Shown here piece by piece: positions 9,266 to 18,569 of a DNA stretch of 64,000 nt. The stretch's first letter is position 1. The number at the start of each line of letters is the position of its first letter. The notes under the pieces were generated by a model. It did no database searches and had not been told where the DNA came from. It saw only the letters and a program-made list of their open reading frames with translations. The translations under genes and the position numbers were made by a program. The stretch is from Myxococcus xanthus (GTDB lineage Bacteria > Myxococcota > Myxococcia > Myxococcales > Myxococcaceae), in NCBI RefSeq assembly GCF_006402735.1, contig NZ_CP017174.1, positions 5,025,001 to 5,089,000 of the forward strand, read 5' to 3'.

Positions 9266-9394
9266 GCCGTGAGAGCGGGCTGGGCGGGTTCCACGTCGTT
9301 TTTGGCAGGCATGTCTCGCGGGTGCCACTCCTGGGCCGGCGGTGTTCCCCTTCGTGCGCTGGCCTCGGCGCGGAGCCTGTCCGTCATCCCGAAC

Positions 9395-9690
9395 TGGGAC
9401 GACATCGTTCCACTCGACGATGGCACTCTGTCCTGATTCGAGCACGCCGAAGTCGACTGCGTACCCCGCGGTCCCCTCCCCGGCGAACGCCCACTGCACT
9501 CCGACGCGGACACCCGCGATGCCGGTGCCGAGCGCACGGACGGCGGAGGCTCGCACCCAGCGCCTGCGTGTCCGGGCCATGCCGCCGTCGTTTGTTTGAA
9601 GGCACGGAGCCCCGGAGTCCTGCGTCGCGCGCGCAGGGGCCGCGGATTGAATCTCGTGTCCACCGCCATATCCGGGCTGCATCCTCCGGG
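9395..9690 (-). pseudogene. Possible ATP-grasp (R2K/DUF4343-like) 3' relic
   Basis: In the ~490 bp between two plus-strand genes, the minus strand reads AGYAVDFGVLESGQSAIVEW followed by ND, which resembles the metal-binding end of R2K-type ATP-grasp proteins (usual pattern YAxDxGxxxxGxxxxVExNDG). There is no start, no upstream catalytic region and the C-terminus is out of pattern, so at most this is a fragment. Apart from this I see nothing in 9266-9753. Confidence 0.3.
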
Positions 9691-9753
9691 CGGCTGGTTG
9701 GGCGCGTGGAGCCCCCCACTTTTGCGCCGTCGTTCGCGAAGGGGAGGCTGCAC

Positions 9754-11028
9754 ATGAAGCGGGAAGTGAGAGCCGGCATCGCCGGGCTGCTGTTCGGGTC
9801 CATGCTGGCTGGCTGCGGGGTGGCGCCGGAACTGGAATCGCCGCAAGGCAACGAGGAGCTGGAGGCGTCCACGAGCGCCGAGGCCGAGCTCGATGCGCAT
9901 CGGGATGACTCCACGCCTGCCGCGGTGGCGCGTTACGGGCCCGCGGTTGCGTACGGTGATGGCAAGTACTTCGCGGTCTGGACCGACGTGCGGACCGGCG
10001 GCATCTGGGGCACTCGCGTGAAGCCAGACGGCACCGTGCTGGACAAGGGAGGCATCCGCATCAACATCAGCGACGAGACCGGGTCCCAGCCCGGCATCGC
10101 CTTCAATGGGACGCACTTCTTCGTCGTCTGGGGGGGCCGGGATGGCGTCGACGGCGTTCGCGTGAAGCCGGATGGCACCGTCGTGGGGCCGGTGTTCCGT
10201 GTCATCCAGACGGATGAGTTCCAGGGCCCGACGCGCGTCGCGTGCTCCCCGAAAATCTGCCTGGTGACGTACACCGTCACGGGTGACACCGAGACGGTCA
10301 TCTTCGTCACGCGCGTGACGAAGGCCGGCGTCGTGCTCCCGTCGTCCGACCGGTCCATCAGCGCCGGCTTGAACTACGCGGCTGACGCGTCGGCGGCCTG
10401 GAACAACAGCAAGAAGGAGTTCCTGGTCGTCTGGTCTGACCAGCACGGCGAGGGCCCGGAGAACGCGGACATCTACGGCAACAGGGTGAAGGAGGACGGC
10501 ACCGTCCTCGACGACGACGGCTTCCCCATCTCCACGGCGGAGGGCGCCCAGACGACGCCCGACGTCGAATGGACGGGCAAGAACTACCAGGTGGTCTGGT
10601 CCGATACCCGTAACGGGAACCCGGACATCTACGGCGCGCGGGTGAACGGGCAGGGCAAGGTGAAGGACCCCGACGGCATCCCCATCACCATCGCCGCGGC
10701 CGCGCAGACCGCACCGCGCATCGCGCACCACAACAACAAGTCCCTGGTCGTCTGGGATGACACGCGCAACGGTCCGCACAGCATCTGGGGTTCGCGGTGG
10801 GACGAGGACGGGGACGTATGGGACGGCTCGGGCTTCCCCATCTCCAGCGAGGGCCTGGCGCAGCAGTACCTGCCAGACGTCGCCTACGGGTCCGACAAGT
10901 TCTTGACCGTCTACGCCGCCCAAAACGTCTACGAGCCCTTCGCGCCACACTACATCGTGGGTACGCGCGTGACGCACCAGGCGCAGGTGAAGGACGTGCC
11001 CGCCATTCCGCTCACGCGCAAGTACTAA
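9754..11028 (+). CDS. Repeat lipoprotein, probable beta-propeller
   Basis: 424 residues. Lipobox MLAGCG after a basic n-region (MKREVRAG). From residue ~50 on, the protein is built of repeats of about 50-55 residues with the pattern 'P.VA...YFAVW.D.R.G..IWG.RV..DGTVLD..GI.IS': I count six or seven. The repeat type (WxDxRxGxxDIYGxRV) is common in surface lipoproteins of myxobacteria and is expected to form a beta-propeller. Function unknown. ATG 9754 is preceded by GGGAGG; a much longer upstream frame has no signal peptide and overlaps the DUF1552 gene. Confidence 0.8.
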   Translation: MKREVRAGIAGLLFGSMLAGCGVAPELESPQGNEELEASTSAEAELDAHRDDSTPAAVARYGPAVAYGDGKYFAVWTDVRTGGIWGTRVKPDGTVLDKGGIRINISDETGSQPGIAFNGTHFFVVWGGRDGVDGVRVKPDGTVVGPVFRVIQTDEFQGPTRVACSPKICLVTYTVTGDTETVIFVTRVTKAGVVLPSSDRSISAGLNYAADASAAWNNSKKEFLVVWSDQHGEGPENADIYGNRVKEDGTVLDDDGFPISTAEGAQTTPDVEWTGKNYQVVWSDTRNGNPDIYGARVNGQGKVKDPDGIPITIAAAAQTAPRIAHHNNKSLVVWDDTRNGPHSIWGSRWDEDGDVWDGSGFPISSEGLAQQYLPDVAYGSDKFLTVYAAQNVYEPFAPHYIVGTRVTHQAQVKDVPAIPLTRKY

Positions 11029-11042
11029 GGCGTTGAAGGAGA

Positions 11043-11092
11043 GGCCAGCTCCGCTGGCCGGCCACCACGCGGACCGCTGCCTTCGGTCCGCG
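11043..11092 (+). terminator. Two consecutive hairpins after the repeat lipoprotein
   Basis: First stem ggccagc/gctggcc (11043-11059, 3-nt loop), second stem cgcggaccg/cggtccgcg (11068-11076 with 11084-11092, 7-nt loop). Placed 15 bp after the stop; no T-run. Confidence 0.5.
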
Positions 11093-11105
11093 TGCGAGGC
11101 GACAC

Positions 11106-11500
11106 GGCTACACGGAGTTCGCGCCGCACCAATGGCGGGCGTCGTCACGCACCGTCTTCCGCATCCTCACCCACGCGGGCGGGCGCGCGTGGGCCGAGGC
11201 CCGCGTGGAATGGTCCCCCTGGCGCCAGCAACGGCCGCTGCTCCGCGCGTGTCATCTCCCCGGACGGCAAGGTGCACCTGCTCGACGAGCAGACGCTGCA
11301 CGACGCGCCCGTGGAGGCCCCTGGCCCCGACAGCTCCACGGACGCAAAGGCGCTGCGCGCGCCCCTGCCGGCACTGCGTCCCGGCAGCGTGTTGGAAATC
11401 GAGTCCGTCGTGGAGGACACGCAGTCGTTCTTCGAGGCAGGCAGCGTGTGGATGAGGCTGCACAGTCCTCACATGAACAGCACGCGTGTCGGATGGGTGG
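11106..11500 (+). pseudogene. DUF3857/transglutaminase-family relic, frameshifted
   Basis: One frame reads YTEFAPHQWRASSRTVFRIL...EARVEWSPWRQQRPLLRA, then the reading continues in the next frame as RVISPDGKVHLLDEQTL...LRAPLPALRPGSVLEIESVV, the start of a DUF3857 domain as found in large myxobacterial transglutaminase-like proteins. The break is in ctccgcgcgtgtc near 11247-11255 and is explained by loss of two bases of a GC repeat. The fragment stops near 11500 where the molybdenum-hydroxylase gene begins; several hundred codons of the normal protein are missing at the 3' side. No start codon or SD. Non-functional. Confidence 0.6.
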
Positions 11501-11554
11501 ACGCACGGCTTCGCGCTGCTGGACCCACAGAGCGAGCATGTGAGACTTTGCCCC

Positions 11555-13711
11555 ATGGCGGATATGCTCAAGCCAGACGCGACCGTTTCCGAGGGGCTGG
11601 ACCGCCGTCGATTCCTGACGTGGGTCATGGCCTCTCCCACGTTGATGATTGCCGCCCGGTGGGGGCTCGACGTGCCCGAGTCCGAGGCGGCGGAGCCCCT
11701 GAACGGGGCGACGACGGCGCTGAGCCTCTATCTCGCCGTCCAGTCCGATGGGCGCGTTGTCACCACCCTGCCCCGCACGGAGATGGGCCAGGGCATCACC
11801 ACGGCCGTGGCCATGCTCGTCGCCGAGGAACTCGACCTGGCGCTCGACCAGGTCGACGTGCGCAGCGCCGACGCGGACCCTCGCTGGGTCATCCAGCTCA
11901 CCGGCCTTTCGTCAACGATGCGCTCCCTCACGGGCCCCCTGCGCGCCGCGGCGGCGGAGGCACGGGCACGGCTGGTCACTGCCGCGGCGCTGCGGTGGCG
12001 CGTCCTGGCCCCTACCCTCTCCACCTCGCACGGTGGGGTGAGTGCACCCGACGGGCGGCGGGCTGGCTATGGTGAGCTGGCGGAGGACGCCGCTCGCGTG
12101 CTGCTCCCCGCGGTCTCCAGCCAGCCCAGGCCCGTGAGCCAGTTCAAGTTGGTGGGCCAGCCCACCGGCCGCATCGACGCGAGGGACATTGTCACGGGCG
12201 CCACGCGCCATGCCCTGGACCTGGACATCCCCGAGGCGCTGCCGGCGGTGGTGGCCCGGCCCCCCACGCTGCGCGGCACCGTCCAGGCGGTCGACGATGC
12301 CTCGGCGCGGACGATGCCCGGCGTGGTGGCGGTGGTACCCCTGGGCACTGGCGTGGCGGTGGTGGCCCGAACCTTCGGACAGGCGCTCGCGGCGCGCGCG
12401 GCGCTGCGCATCACCTGGACGCCCGGCCCCGCCAGCGCGCTGTCGGACGCGGACATCCGGGCCCGCCTGCGTGACGCCATGGGCCCAAGGCCCCTGCCGC
12501 CGCTGTTCACCACGCGGACGCTGGAGGGACGCTTCGACTTCCCCTACCTGGCGCACGCGACCATGGAAACGCAAAGCTGCGTGGCCCGCGTGCAAGGCGG
12601 ACAGGCGGAGGTCTGGGTGGGGGCGCAGGACCCCAAATACGCGCAGCGCGAGGTGGCCCGAGCGCTCGGCTGGGGGCTCACGCCGTGGCAAGTGACGGTG
12701 CACACCCTCCGGGCCGGTGGTGGCTTTGGCCGCAGGTTCTTCACCGAGGCCGCGGAGGAGGCCGCGCTCGTGTCACGTGCCATTGGCAGACCGGTGAAGC
12801 TGATGTGGAGCCGTGAGGATGACATGCGCCACGGCCGCTTCCGCCCGGCCAGTCACCACCGCATCCTCGCCTACCTGGGCCCGGGCGGACGAATCCTGGG
12901 CTGGCATCACCGCGCCGCCATTCCCACCGTGGCATTCCCCCACGGCTTCGGTGACGCCCTCACCTCGCTGGCTGGCGAGGTCCTTCCCGAGGTCACCAGC
13001 GCGGTCTTCTTCGCGCTCTCACAGAAGCTCCCGTACGGCTTCGGATGGGTGAGCCAGGAACTGCGAGACGTGGCGATTCCAATTCCCACCGCGTCGTTCC
13101 GCTCGGTGTTCACCAGCCAGGTGGGCGTGTCCAACGAGGTCTTCGTCGACGAACTGGCCCGCGAGCTCCAGGTGGACCCCGTCGCGCTACGACGCGAGCG
13201 GCTCACGTCGAATCGCCTCAAGGCGGTGCTGGACAAGGTCGCCACGGAGGGACAGTGGGGCCGCGGCCTGCCCCCCGGTGTCGCCCAGGGCGTCGCCGTC
13301 CTCGAGGAGTGGGACAGCGCCATCGCGCACCTCATCGAAGTGGACGTCACGGGAGAGACGCCTCGGGTGCTGCGCATCGTCATCGCCGCGGATGTCGGCC
13401 TGCCCATCAACCCCAAGGGCATCGAGGCCCAACTCCAGGGCGCGGCGGTGGACGCGATGTCCACCACGCTGAGCGCGGGAATCCACATCGATGCGGGCGC
13501 GGTGCGCGAGGGCAGCTTCGCGGATTATCGCTGGATGCGCATGAAGCACGTCCCGTCCGACATCCAGGTGCACCTGGTCCGCTCGGATGACCGGGTGGGC
13601 GGCGTGGGCGAGCTCGGCTATCCCAGCGCGGCGGCGGCCCTGACCAACGCCATTGCCCGGGCGCGAGGCTCGATGCCCACCCGCTTTCCCATCCTCGAAG
13701 AGGGAGTCTGA
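11555..13711 (+). CDS. Molybdopterin hydroxylase large subunit, IorB-like
   Basis: 718 residues. Residues 17-40 hold a twin-arginine signal ([13 protein letters not shown]), so the enzyme is probably periplasmic. The rest matches the large subunit of isoquinoline 1-oxidoreductase / aldehyde dehydrogenase of the xanthine oxidase family: EMGQGI(T/S) near residue 77, GGGFGRR near residue 389 (molybdopterin contact), and a C-terminal [10 protein letters not shown] near 680 that includes the glutamate expected for catalysis. It would oxidise an aldehyde or N-heterocycle, with electrons passed to the iron-sulfur subunit encoded 2 bp downstream. It is shorter than some IorB proteins (~740-780). ATG 11555 is chosen over 11486, which lies inside the DUF3857 relic. 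Substrate cannot be told from sequence. Confidence 0.85.
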   Translation: MADMLKPDATVSEGLDRRRFLTWVMASPTLMIAARWGLDVPESEAAEPLNGATTALSLYLAVQSDGRVVTTLPRTEMGQGITTAVAMLVAEELDLALDQVDVRSADADPRWVIQLTGLSSTMRSLTGPLRAAAAEARARLVTAAALRWRVLAPTLSTSHGGVSAPDGRRAGYGELAEDAARVLLPAVSSQPRPVSQFKLVGQPTGRIDARDIVTGATRHALDLDIPEALPAVVARPPTLRGTVQAVDDASARTMPGVVAVVPLGTGVAVVARTFGQALAARAALRITWTPGPASALSDADIRARLRDAMGPRPLPPLFTTRTLEGRFDFPYLAHATMETQSCVARVQGGQAEVWVGAQDPKYAQREVARALGWGLTPWQVTVHTLRAGGGFGRRFFTEAAEEAALVSRAIGRPVKLMWSREDDMRHGRFRPASHHRILAYLGPGGRILGWHHRAAIPTVAFPHGFGDALTSLAGEVLPEVTSAVFFALSQKLPYGFGWVSQELRDVAIPIPTASFRSVFTSQVGVSNEVFVDELARELQVDPVALRRERLTSNRLKAVLDKVATEGQWGRGLPPGVAQGVAVLEEWDSAIAHLIEVDVTGETPRVLRIVIAADVGLPINPKGIEAQLQGAAVDAMSTTLSAGIHIDAGAVREGSFADYRWMRMKHVPSDIQVHLVRSDDRVGGVGELGYPSAAAALTNAIARARGSMPTRFPILEEGV

Positions 13712-13713
13712 GC

Positions 13714-14193
13714 ATGCCGGCACATCAGTTCATCCTCAATGGCCAGACGGTGTCGGTGGAAGCGCCCGAGGACCTGTCGCTGCTATGGGTGCTGCGCGAC
13801 GTGCTGGGCGTGACAGGCCCGAAGTACGGCTGCGGCGTGGGCGTGTGCGGCGCGTGCACCAGTCACCTGGACGGCGAGGCCTTCCGCCCCTGCATCCAGC
13901 CGGTGGGTGGACTGTCTGGCCGCGAGGTGGTCACCATCGAGGGGCTGGGCGCTCAGGGACTGCATCCCGTGCAACAGGCGTGGATGGATGAGGACGTGGC
14001 CCAGTGCGGCTTCTGCCAGCCGGGGCAGATCATGGCCGCCGTGGCGCTGCTCAAGAGGAACGCCCAGCCCTCTGACGCGGACATCGACGCGGCGATGAGC
14101 GACAACGTTTGCCGCTGTGGCACCTATGTCCGCATCCGCGCCGCCATCAAGCGCGCCGCCCTGCTGCTGCGAAGCGGCGCGGGCGGCGGGTGA
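13714..14193 (+). CDS. [2Fe-2S] subunit of molybdenum hydroxylase, IorA-like
   Basis: 159 residues with two [2Fe-2S] sites in the standard order: plant-type ferredoxin cysteines CGVGVCGAC near residues 37-45 plus C near 58, and the C-terminal four-helix site CGFCQPGQ near 98 with CRCGTY near 132. Carries electrons from the Mo-cofactor of the IorB-like subunit to an acceptor. It starts 2 bp after the iorB-like stop (SD gaggga just upstream), so the pair is one operon, in the order large-small that is reversed from the usual iorA-iorB. No cytochrome subunit and no XdhC-like maturation gene are adjacent. The protein itself has no signal and would be exported by riding with the Tat-tagged large subunit. 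Confidence 0.88.
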   Translation: MPAHQFILNGQTVSVEAPEDLSLLWVLRDVLGVTGPKYGCGVGVCGACTSHLDGEAFRPCIQPVGGLSGREVVTIEGLGAQGLHPVQQAWMDEDVAQCGFCQPGQIMAAVALLKRNAQPSDADIDAAMSDNVCRCGTYVRIRAAIKRAALLLRSGAGGG

Positions 14194-14229
14194 TGGTGAC
14201 AGTGCTTGTCACGCACTTCGGCGGCTTCG

Positions 14230-15315
14230 TCAGTCAGCGGGCTCTGTCACGGCCCCCTCCGGCGCCGGTTCCGTCTCGGTCTGCTCGACCTCGCGCCACC
14301 AGGGGTCAATGGACTGCACCTGGCGCGGCTCAATCGGCTGTCCGAGCCGCGGCATGACCAGCGGCGCATTCGCCGGGGCGAGCTTCACGAGCGTCTCCGC
14401 GGGCTCGTCCCAGGAATGGATGGCGAGATTGAACGTGCCCCAATGGACCGGCAAGAAGGCGCCACCGCCCAGCAACTCATGCGCTTTCAACGCGTTCTCC
14501 GGTCCGAGGTGAATGTCTCCCCAGGCCGGGTCCCACGCGCCGACCTCGAGCAGGATGAGGTCGAACGGTCCCAGCCTCTGCCGGATCTCGACGTACTCCT
14601 GCGTCAGGCCCGTGTCGCCGCTGAAGAAGACGGCGTGACGTGGGCCGCGCACCACGATGGACGACCACGCCGTCCGGTTCCTATCGGCCACGCCGCGCCC
14701 CGAGAAGTGCTGCGAAGGCGCCGCGGTGAAGGTCAGGCTGCCGACCTGCACGGACTCCCACCAGTCGAGCTCGGTGATTCGCTCAGGGGGCACGCCCCAC
14801 GCCTCCAGGTGCGCCCCCACCCCGAGCGAGGTGACGAACGGGACACCGAGCGGGATGAGTTGAAGGAGGGTCGCATAGTCGAGGTGGTCGTAGTGGTCGT
14901 GCGAGATGACGACCGCGTCGAGCGGGGGAAGTTGCTCGATTTTCACCGGCGCGGGGTGAAACCGCTTCGGTCCCGCGAAGGGGAGCGGAGAGATGCGCTC
15001 TCCCCACACCGGGTCTGTCAGCACGCGCATTCCATCGACCTCGAGCAGGACGGTGGAATGACCGAGCCATGTTGCGCGGAGCCCGCTTTGCACCGGGCGC
15101 AGCCACTGCTCGAGCGGACTGACGATGGGCAGCACGCCCGTTGGCACCCGCCGCTGACCTCCCCAGAGGAACTCCTTCATCGTCGAGACAGCGGTGCCCT
15201 TCTTCAGCCCCTGACTCACCGGGAAGGTGTTGTGGAACGTGCCGTCCTTGAAGCGCGGTGACGCCTTCATGCGCTCCAGCCGAGCCCCCTGCGCCTTGCT
15301 TCCGAGTGCCTGCAT
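14230..15315 (-). CDS. Metallo-beta-lactamase-fold hydrolase, NAPE-PLD/UlaG-like
   Basis: 361 residues. Contains GHSTVLLEVDGMRVLTDPVW near residue 85, the metal motif HDHYDHLD near 138-145, SQHFSGRG near 207, SGDTG near 240 and PVHWGTFNLA near 296; this is the order of the N-acyl-phosphatidylethanolamine phospholipase D / UlaG branch of the fold. Probably a zinc-dependent hydrolase of a phospho- or lactone ester, cytoplasmic or peripheral, no clear signal peptide. It is convergent with the iorA-like gene (6-bp hairpin in 14196-14212). A later ATG would shorten the protein by ~15 residues. Substrate unknown. Confidence 0.85.
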   Translation of the reverse strand: MQALGSKAQGARLERMKASPRFKDGTFHNTFPVSQGLKKGTAVSTMKEFLWGGQRRVPTGVLPIVSPLEQWLRPVQSGLRATWLGHSTVLLEVDGMRVLTDPVWGERISPLPFAGPKRFHPAPVKIEQLPPLDAVVISHDHYDHLDYATLLQLIPLGVPFVTSLGVGAHLEAWGVPPERITELDWWESVQVGSLTFTAAPSQHFSGRGVADRNRTAWSSIVVRGPRHAVFFSGDTGLTQEYVEIRQRLGPFDLILLEVGAWDPAWGDIHLGPENALKAHELLGGGAFLPVHWGTFNLAIHSWDEPAETLVKLAPANAPLVMPRLGQPIEPRQVQSIDPWWREVEQTETEPAPEGAVTEPAD

Positions 15316-15330
15316 TCCGAGTCCCTCGCA

Positions 15331-15840
15331 TTCGCCCTGAAACCATCAAGGATGCGTACCGCCGCGTCGTCAACAAGGACATCCGTGGCATGCTCCTGGG
15401 CGGCGGCCCCGTGGAGGACCTGCCCGAGCCGGTGCAGAAGTTCATCGACGACGTGATGCTCCCCACCTGCATCGTGCTCGTCAACGCCATCGAGGAGGAC
15501 TGACAGAACCTCCAGGCCGTGTTCAGCGAGGAGGGGTAGACGGTCGAGGCCATCGTCACCTTCCTCCAAGGCCTGGCGAAGACCAGGACGAACCTGCTGC
15601 GGCTGGACACGGACCAGGACGCGAGCCAGAAGGAGGCCAGCACTGCGGCCAAGCGCTACTCGGTGATTGGCGCGGGGATTGCCTCGGTGGCCGCCCTGCT
15701 CGCTTCGTTAATGGGCTTCGTGCGCACGGACCTGGAGGAGGCGAAGCAGCAAGGGATGCTCGGCAAGTGCCTGCGGGCCTCCATCCTCGGCATGGGGCTC
15801 ATCGCCGCCGCCTTCACCGACCCTGTTGAAAGCCCCGCGA
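15331..15840 (+). pseudogene. Unrecognised gene broken by two in-frame stops
   Basis: One continuous frame reads IRPETIKDAYRRVVNKDIRG...VLVNAIEED, TGA at 15501, QNLQAVFSEEG, TAG at 15537, then TVEAIVTFLQGLAKTRTNLL...VIGAGIASVAALLASLMGF (one membrane segment) with no frame change. Codon composition on both sides of the stops is coding-like. No start is evident at the 5' side and the 3' side runs into a dispersed repeat at 15888, so the gene is also truncated. I do not recognise the family; it looks like a small membrane-anchored helical protein. Confidence 0.5.
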
Positions 15841-15887
15841 TGGAGGGCACCGCGCACGACCTGCGGCTCGTCGTCTGGGTCGCGAGC

Positions 15888-16013
15888 CTTGGGGTACACG
15901 CCTGCCCAGGCTGCGCTCCCAGCAGGTGCGTGGCAGGGGCCGCCAGCCTGGTGGCTGTCTTGCGCCTCAACACCCAGCCTGGGGTGGCCCTCGTGACGGG
16001 GCCAACCTCGCAC
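15888..16013 (+). repeat. Dispersed repeat copy A (IS91-type 3' end)
   Basis: Copy of a repeat that occurs five times in 15.9-25.9 kb. All copies share the 16-mer cctggggtggccctcg (here 15978-15993) and the context cttggggtacacgcctg...gcgtggcaggggccgcc. Copy A ends about 25 bp before the GST start codon and begins where the preceding pseudogene fades. See copies B and E for the attached transposase 3' end. Confidence 0.65.
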
Positions 16014-16037
16014 ATCGCTCTACACAGGGAGCACCGC

Positions 16038-16670
16038 ATGGCCGAGCTGGTTCTCACTACCTACGACTGGGTCCCCAAAACGCCGCGAGGCTATGTGCGC
16101 GACCTTCGCGTGCGATGGGCGTTGGAGGAGGCCGGGCTGCCCTACCGCGTGGAGAGCACGCCCTTCCGCAACCGCAATGCCGAGCACCTGACGCACCAGC
16201 CCTTCGCACAGGTCCCGTGGCTGACGGACGGCGACCTCTCCCTCTTCGAAAGCGGCGCCATCCTGCTGCATCTGGGCGAACGCAGCCCCGCCCTGATGCC
16301 GGCCGATCCGCGCGGCCGGGCCGAAGCCATCGAATGGGTGATCGCCGCCCTCAACTCGGTGGAGATGGCGAGCCTGCCGTGGTCGTTCTTTCAGTTCGGC
16401 ATGGCGGACAAGGCGGCGTCGAAACCGTTCGACGACTTCCTGAAGCTCCGCCTCGACCGCTTGGAGCCGGTGCTCGCTGGGCGCGATTGGCTGGCGGGCA
16501 GTTTCTCCGTCGCCGACATCCTGATGACCGACGTGCTGCGGCTCGTAGTTCGGTTCGACGGACTGGCGGCGCACCCGGCCTGCCTCGCTTACGTTGGCCG
16601 CGCCACCGCCCGCCCTGCCTTCACGAAAGCGCACGCGGACCAGATGGCCCACTTCGCCGCGGCGGACTGA
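16038..16670 (+). CDS. Glutathione S-transferase family protein
   Basis: 210 residues. Thioredoxin-like N-terminal half with VRWALEEAGLPY near residue 27, AQVPWLTD near 57 (the cis-proline VP of the glutathione site) and ESGAIL near 71 (usual ES for gamma-glutamyl binding); all-helical C-terminal half with SVADILMTDVLR near 155. Cytosolic conjugating or reducing enzyme; exact class not resolved. ATG 16038 has AGGGAG seven bases upstream. The frame stays open far upstream through repeat copy A, so annotation pipelines could start it too early. The gene lies directly behind the repeat, as cargo would. Confidence 0.85.
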   Translation: MAELVLTTYDWVPKTPRGYVRDLRVRWALEEAGLPYRVESTPFRNRNAEHLTHQPFAQVPWLTDGDLSLFESGAILLHLGERSPALMPADPRGRAEAIEWVIAALNSVEMASLPWSFFQFGMADKAASKPFDDFLKLRLDRLEPVLAGRDWLAGSFSVADILMTDVLRLVVRFDGLAAHPACLAYVGRATARPAFTKAHADQMAHFAAAD

Positions 16671-16741
16671 GACCTGAAAACTCCCGCCCAGTGGCGCTGT
16701 TGAAGGTAGCGCCCTCCGCCGCCGACTGCCATCCTCGCTGG

Positions 16742-17299
16742 ATGGGCGCGAATGCCCTTGAGTACCGCGCGATTCAGGCGTTCTACGGACAGCGCCGCGC
16801 TCGACGCTCCGGCATTCCGTACCTGCACCACATCGACGAAGGGCTGTGGGTCCTTCGGGCCCTGGGCGCGAGTGAGCAGGCCCAACGCGCGTACTGTCTA
16901 CACCCGCTGGTGCAGGACGTTGACAAGCGCGCCGCCGCCTGGGCCCAGGCGCTCGCCACTGGAGCGGACCTCATGTCGCCACCCGTCGAGGGTGTGAGTG
17001 ACAACCCGCGTGTCCTCGCACTCGCGCTGAACTACCAGGAGACGGCCAATGCCGCACTGTCTCATCGACCAGACCTGAAGGGGCCCGGCGACATCGCGCT
17101 CAGCATGGAGCCCGCGGTCAACGACATGCTTCGCGCCGACAAGGTCCAGAACTACAAGGACTTCATTCGCCATCACCGGGGAACCCATCCCCGGTCCGCC
17201 GAGTTGGAGCGCTATTTCCAAGCATGGCTCGCGCGCCTCGAAGTGTCTCCGGAGCAGGTCACGCGCTGGCACGCGGCGCTCGACCACCTCTCCCGCTGA
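16742..17299 (+). CDS. Hypothetical protein, HD-hydrolase-like
   Basis: 185 residues. The motif PYLHHIDEGLWVL near residue 27, then YCLHPLVQDVDK near 52, gives His-His...His-Asp spacing resembling HD-family phosphohydrolases found in phages and cyanobacteria, but I would not assign a substrate. The C-terminal half is helical (VQNYKDFIRHHRGTHPRS) and includes further histidines. ATG 16742 has no strong SD; GTG or TTG starts 30-50 bp upstream are possible. It stands about 70 bp after the GST gene on the same strand. Low-to-moderate certainty for fold, none for function. Confidence 0.55.
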   Translation: MGANALEYRAIQAFYGQRRARRSGIPYLHHIDEGLWVLRALGASEQAQRAYCLHPLVQDVDKRAAAWAQALATGADLMSPPVEGVSDNPRVLALALNYQETANAALSHRPDLKGPGDIALSMEPAVNDMLRADKVQNYKDFIRHHRGTHPRSAELERYFQAWLARLEVSPEQVTRWHAALDHLSR

Positions 17300-18569
17300 T
17301 GCGTCGCCATCAACGTGGAGATGGCAGAACCTCACCGGACTCGACGCGACCGACCAGCCCCCTCCCAACGCCGCCCCACTCTCCTGGAGCATGCCCGTAG
17401 CAACATCGGCATGGGTGAGTGGTTCGCCTCCGTTCCTCGGCTGACATCACCTGCACTTTGTCTTGTCGGACCGTCGCCGACAGGCCGCAGGGATGGAGGA
17501 TGACTCCCTGGCCGGCATCGCAAGGAAGCCGCGCGGCCCGCAGGCCGTGCCCGCCAGGGCCAGCACGAGGGACCTCCACTGGAGTCGAGCGCGGGAGGCC
17601 ACAGTGCCGGGCCCGGGCTACATGCTCCGCTCCGGCCCGGCGAACATTCACATGGAGTCAGCGGCGAGTTGGACAAGCTGCCGCCGCTGAATGCGATACA
17701 ATCCGGTCGAACGAGCCTGCGACCCGATGTGACGGCTCAGGTCTCTTCCTGAACCATCACGTTGACGGTTCGGGGGCGGTCAGCGGTCGTCCCGTCCCCC
17801 ACCTGGCCGAGGCTGTTGCGCCCCCAGACCCAGCCGGCCCCCTCCGGACTCATGGCCGCCGTGTGGAAACGGCCCGCCGTCACGGTGAAGACGCCCGTCA
17901 GCCCCGCAGCCCACCACCGTGGCACAGATGGCCAGGGCCACCCACCGCCAACCACTTCCGTCCTTCCTGTCTCATCCATCCCCCTTTGCCATCGCGCTGC
18001 GTAAGCGCTGCCGTCCCAGGCCGGCCGGGCGGCAAGAGTGGCCAGCACCTTCCGGGAGGGAGCGCCAGGAGACCTACAATATTCCAGAAACATTACAACT
18101 GAGTGAGCCCTACCCCATGGGAGTCGACAGGGAACCCAAAGGCAGACACCCAGAAAGCAGAAAAGTCACGACCCCGGCTGAAGAGGACACCCGCAGCTCT
18201 GGTTTGAGAATCTTCAGCGGGATGTCTTTCAAGCTCTTCAATGGCGCGCCACCCACTGGGAAGCGACGGTGGCGGTGGACGCCCAAATGGGAGGCGCGAG
18301 GCACGCCTTTTCGATTGCGCTGGCCCGCTGAGACTTCGCGGCATCCATTCGGCAAAGCACCAAAACGCCACGCCTGGGGAATTCTGCCCCAGGAGTGACA
18401 GCGCCCGTTCCTCACACGCGTTGAGTGACGTGCCGGATTGGGTGGATGCGCCTGGCCTCTGCGCGACTCTGGTGAACGGCCTGCGAATTGCTCGGTAATC
18501 AGGTCGCCGCGCCAGTGATTACCCGGGGCAGCCCCGTGTAGGGGGCCGAGCACCCCCATAGGGCACACT
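17300..18569. other. Non-coding/relic stretch between HD-like gene and repeat B
   Basis: About 1.27 kb with no convincing intact gene on either strand. The only recognisable content is an RCC1-repeat relic (17737-17905). The part near 18060 is locally AT-richer (acaatattccagaaacattacaac), unusual for this genome. Several open frames exist but show no family signature or SD. Confidence 0.5.
17737..17905 (-). pseudogene. RCC1-repeat protein relic
   Basis: The minus strand reads TVTAGRFHTAAMSPEGAG then WVWGRNSLGQVGDGTTADRP, one complete RCC1/BNR-type beta-propeller blade (usual pattern VAAGxxHTxAxxxDGxVWxWGxNxxGQLGDGTT). Only about one blade remains of proteins that usually have six or more, and the frame upstream has no start or signal. 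A 3' fragment ending with TGA at 17737. Confidence 0.55.

Noticed and set aside
14196-14212. gtgaca/tgtcac hairpin between iorA-like and metallo-hydrolase genes
   Set aside because: Only a 6-bp stem without T-run; too weak to call a terminator on its own.
17419-18102. Plus-strand frame of 227 codons in the relic stretch
   Set aside because: No SD or family signal, overlaps antisense of the RCC1 relic; composition does not look coding.
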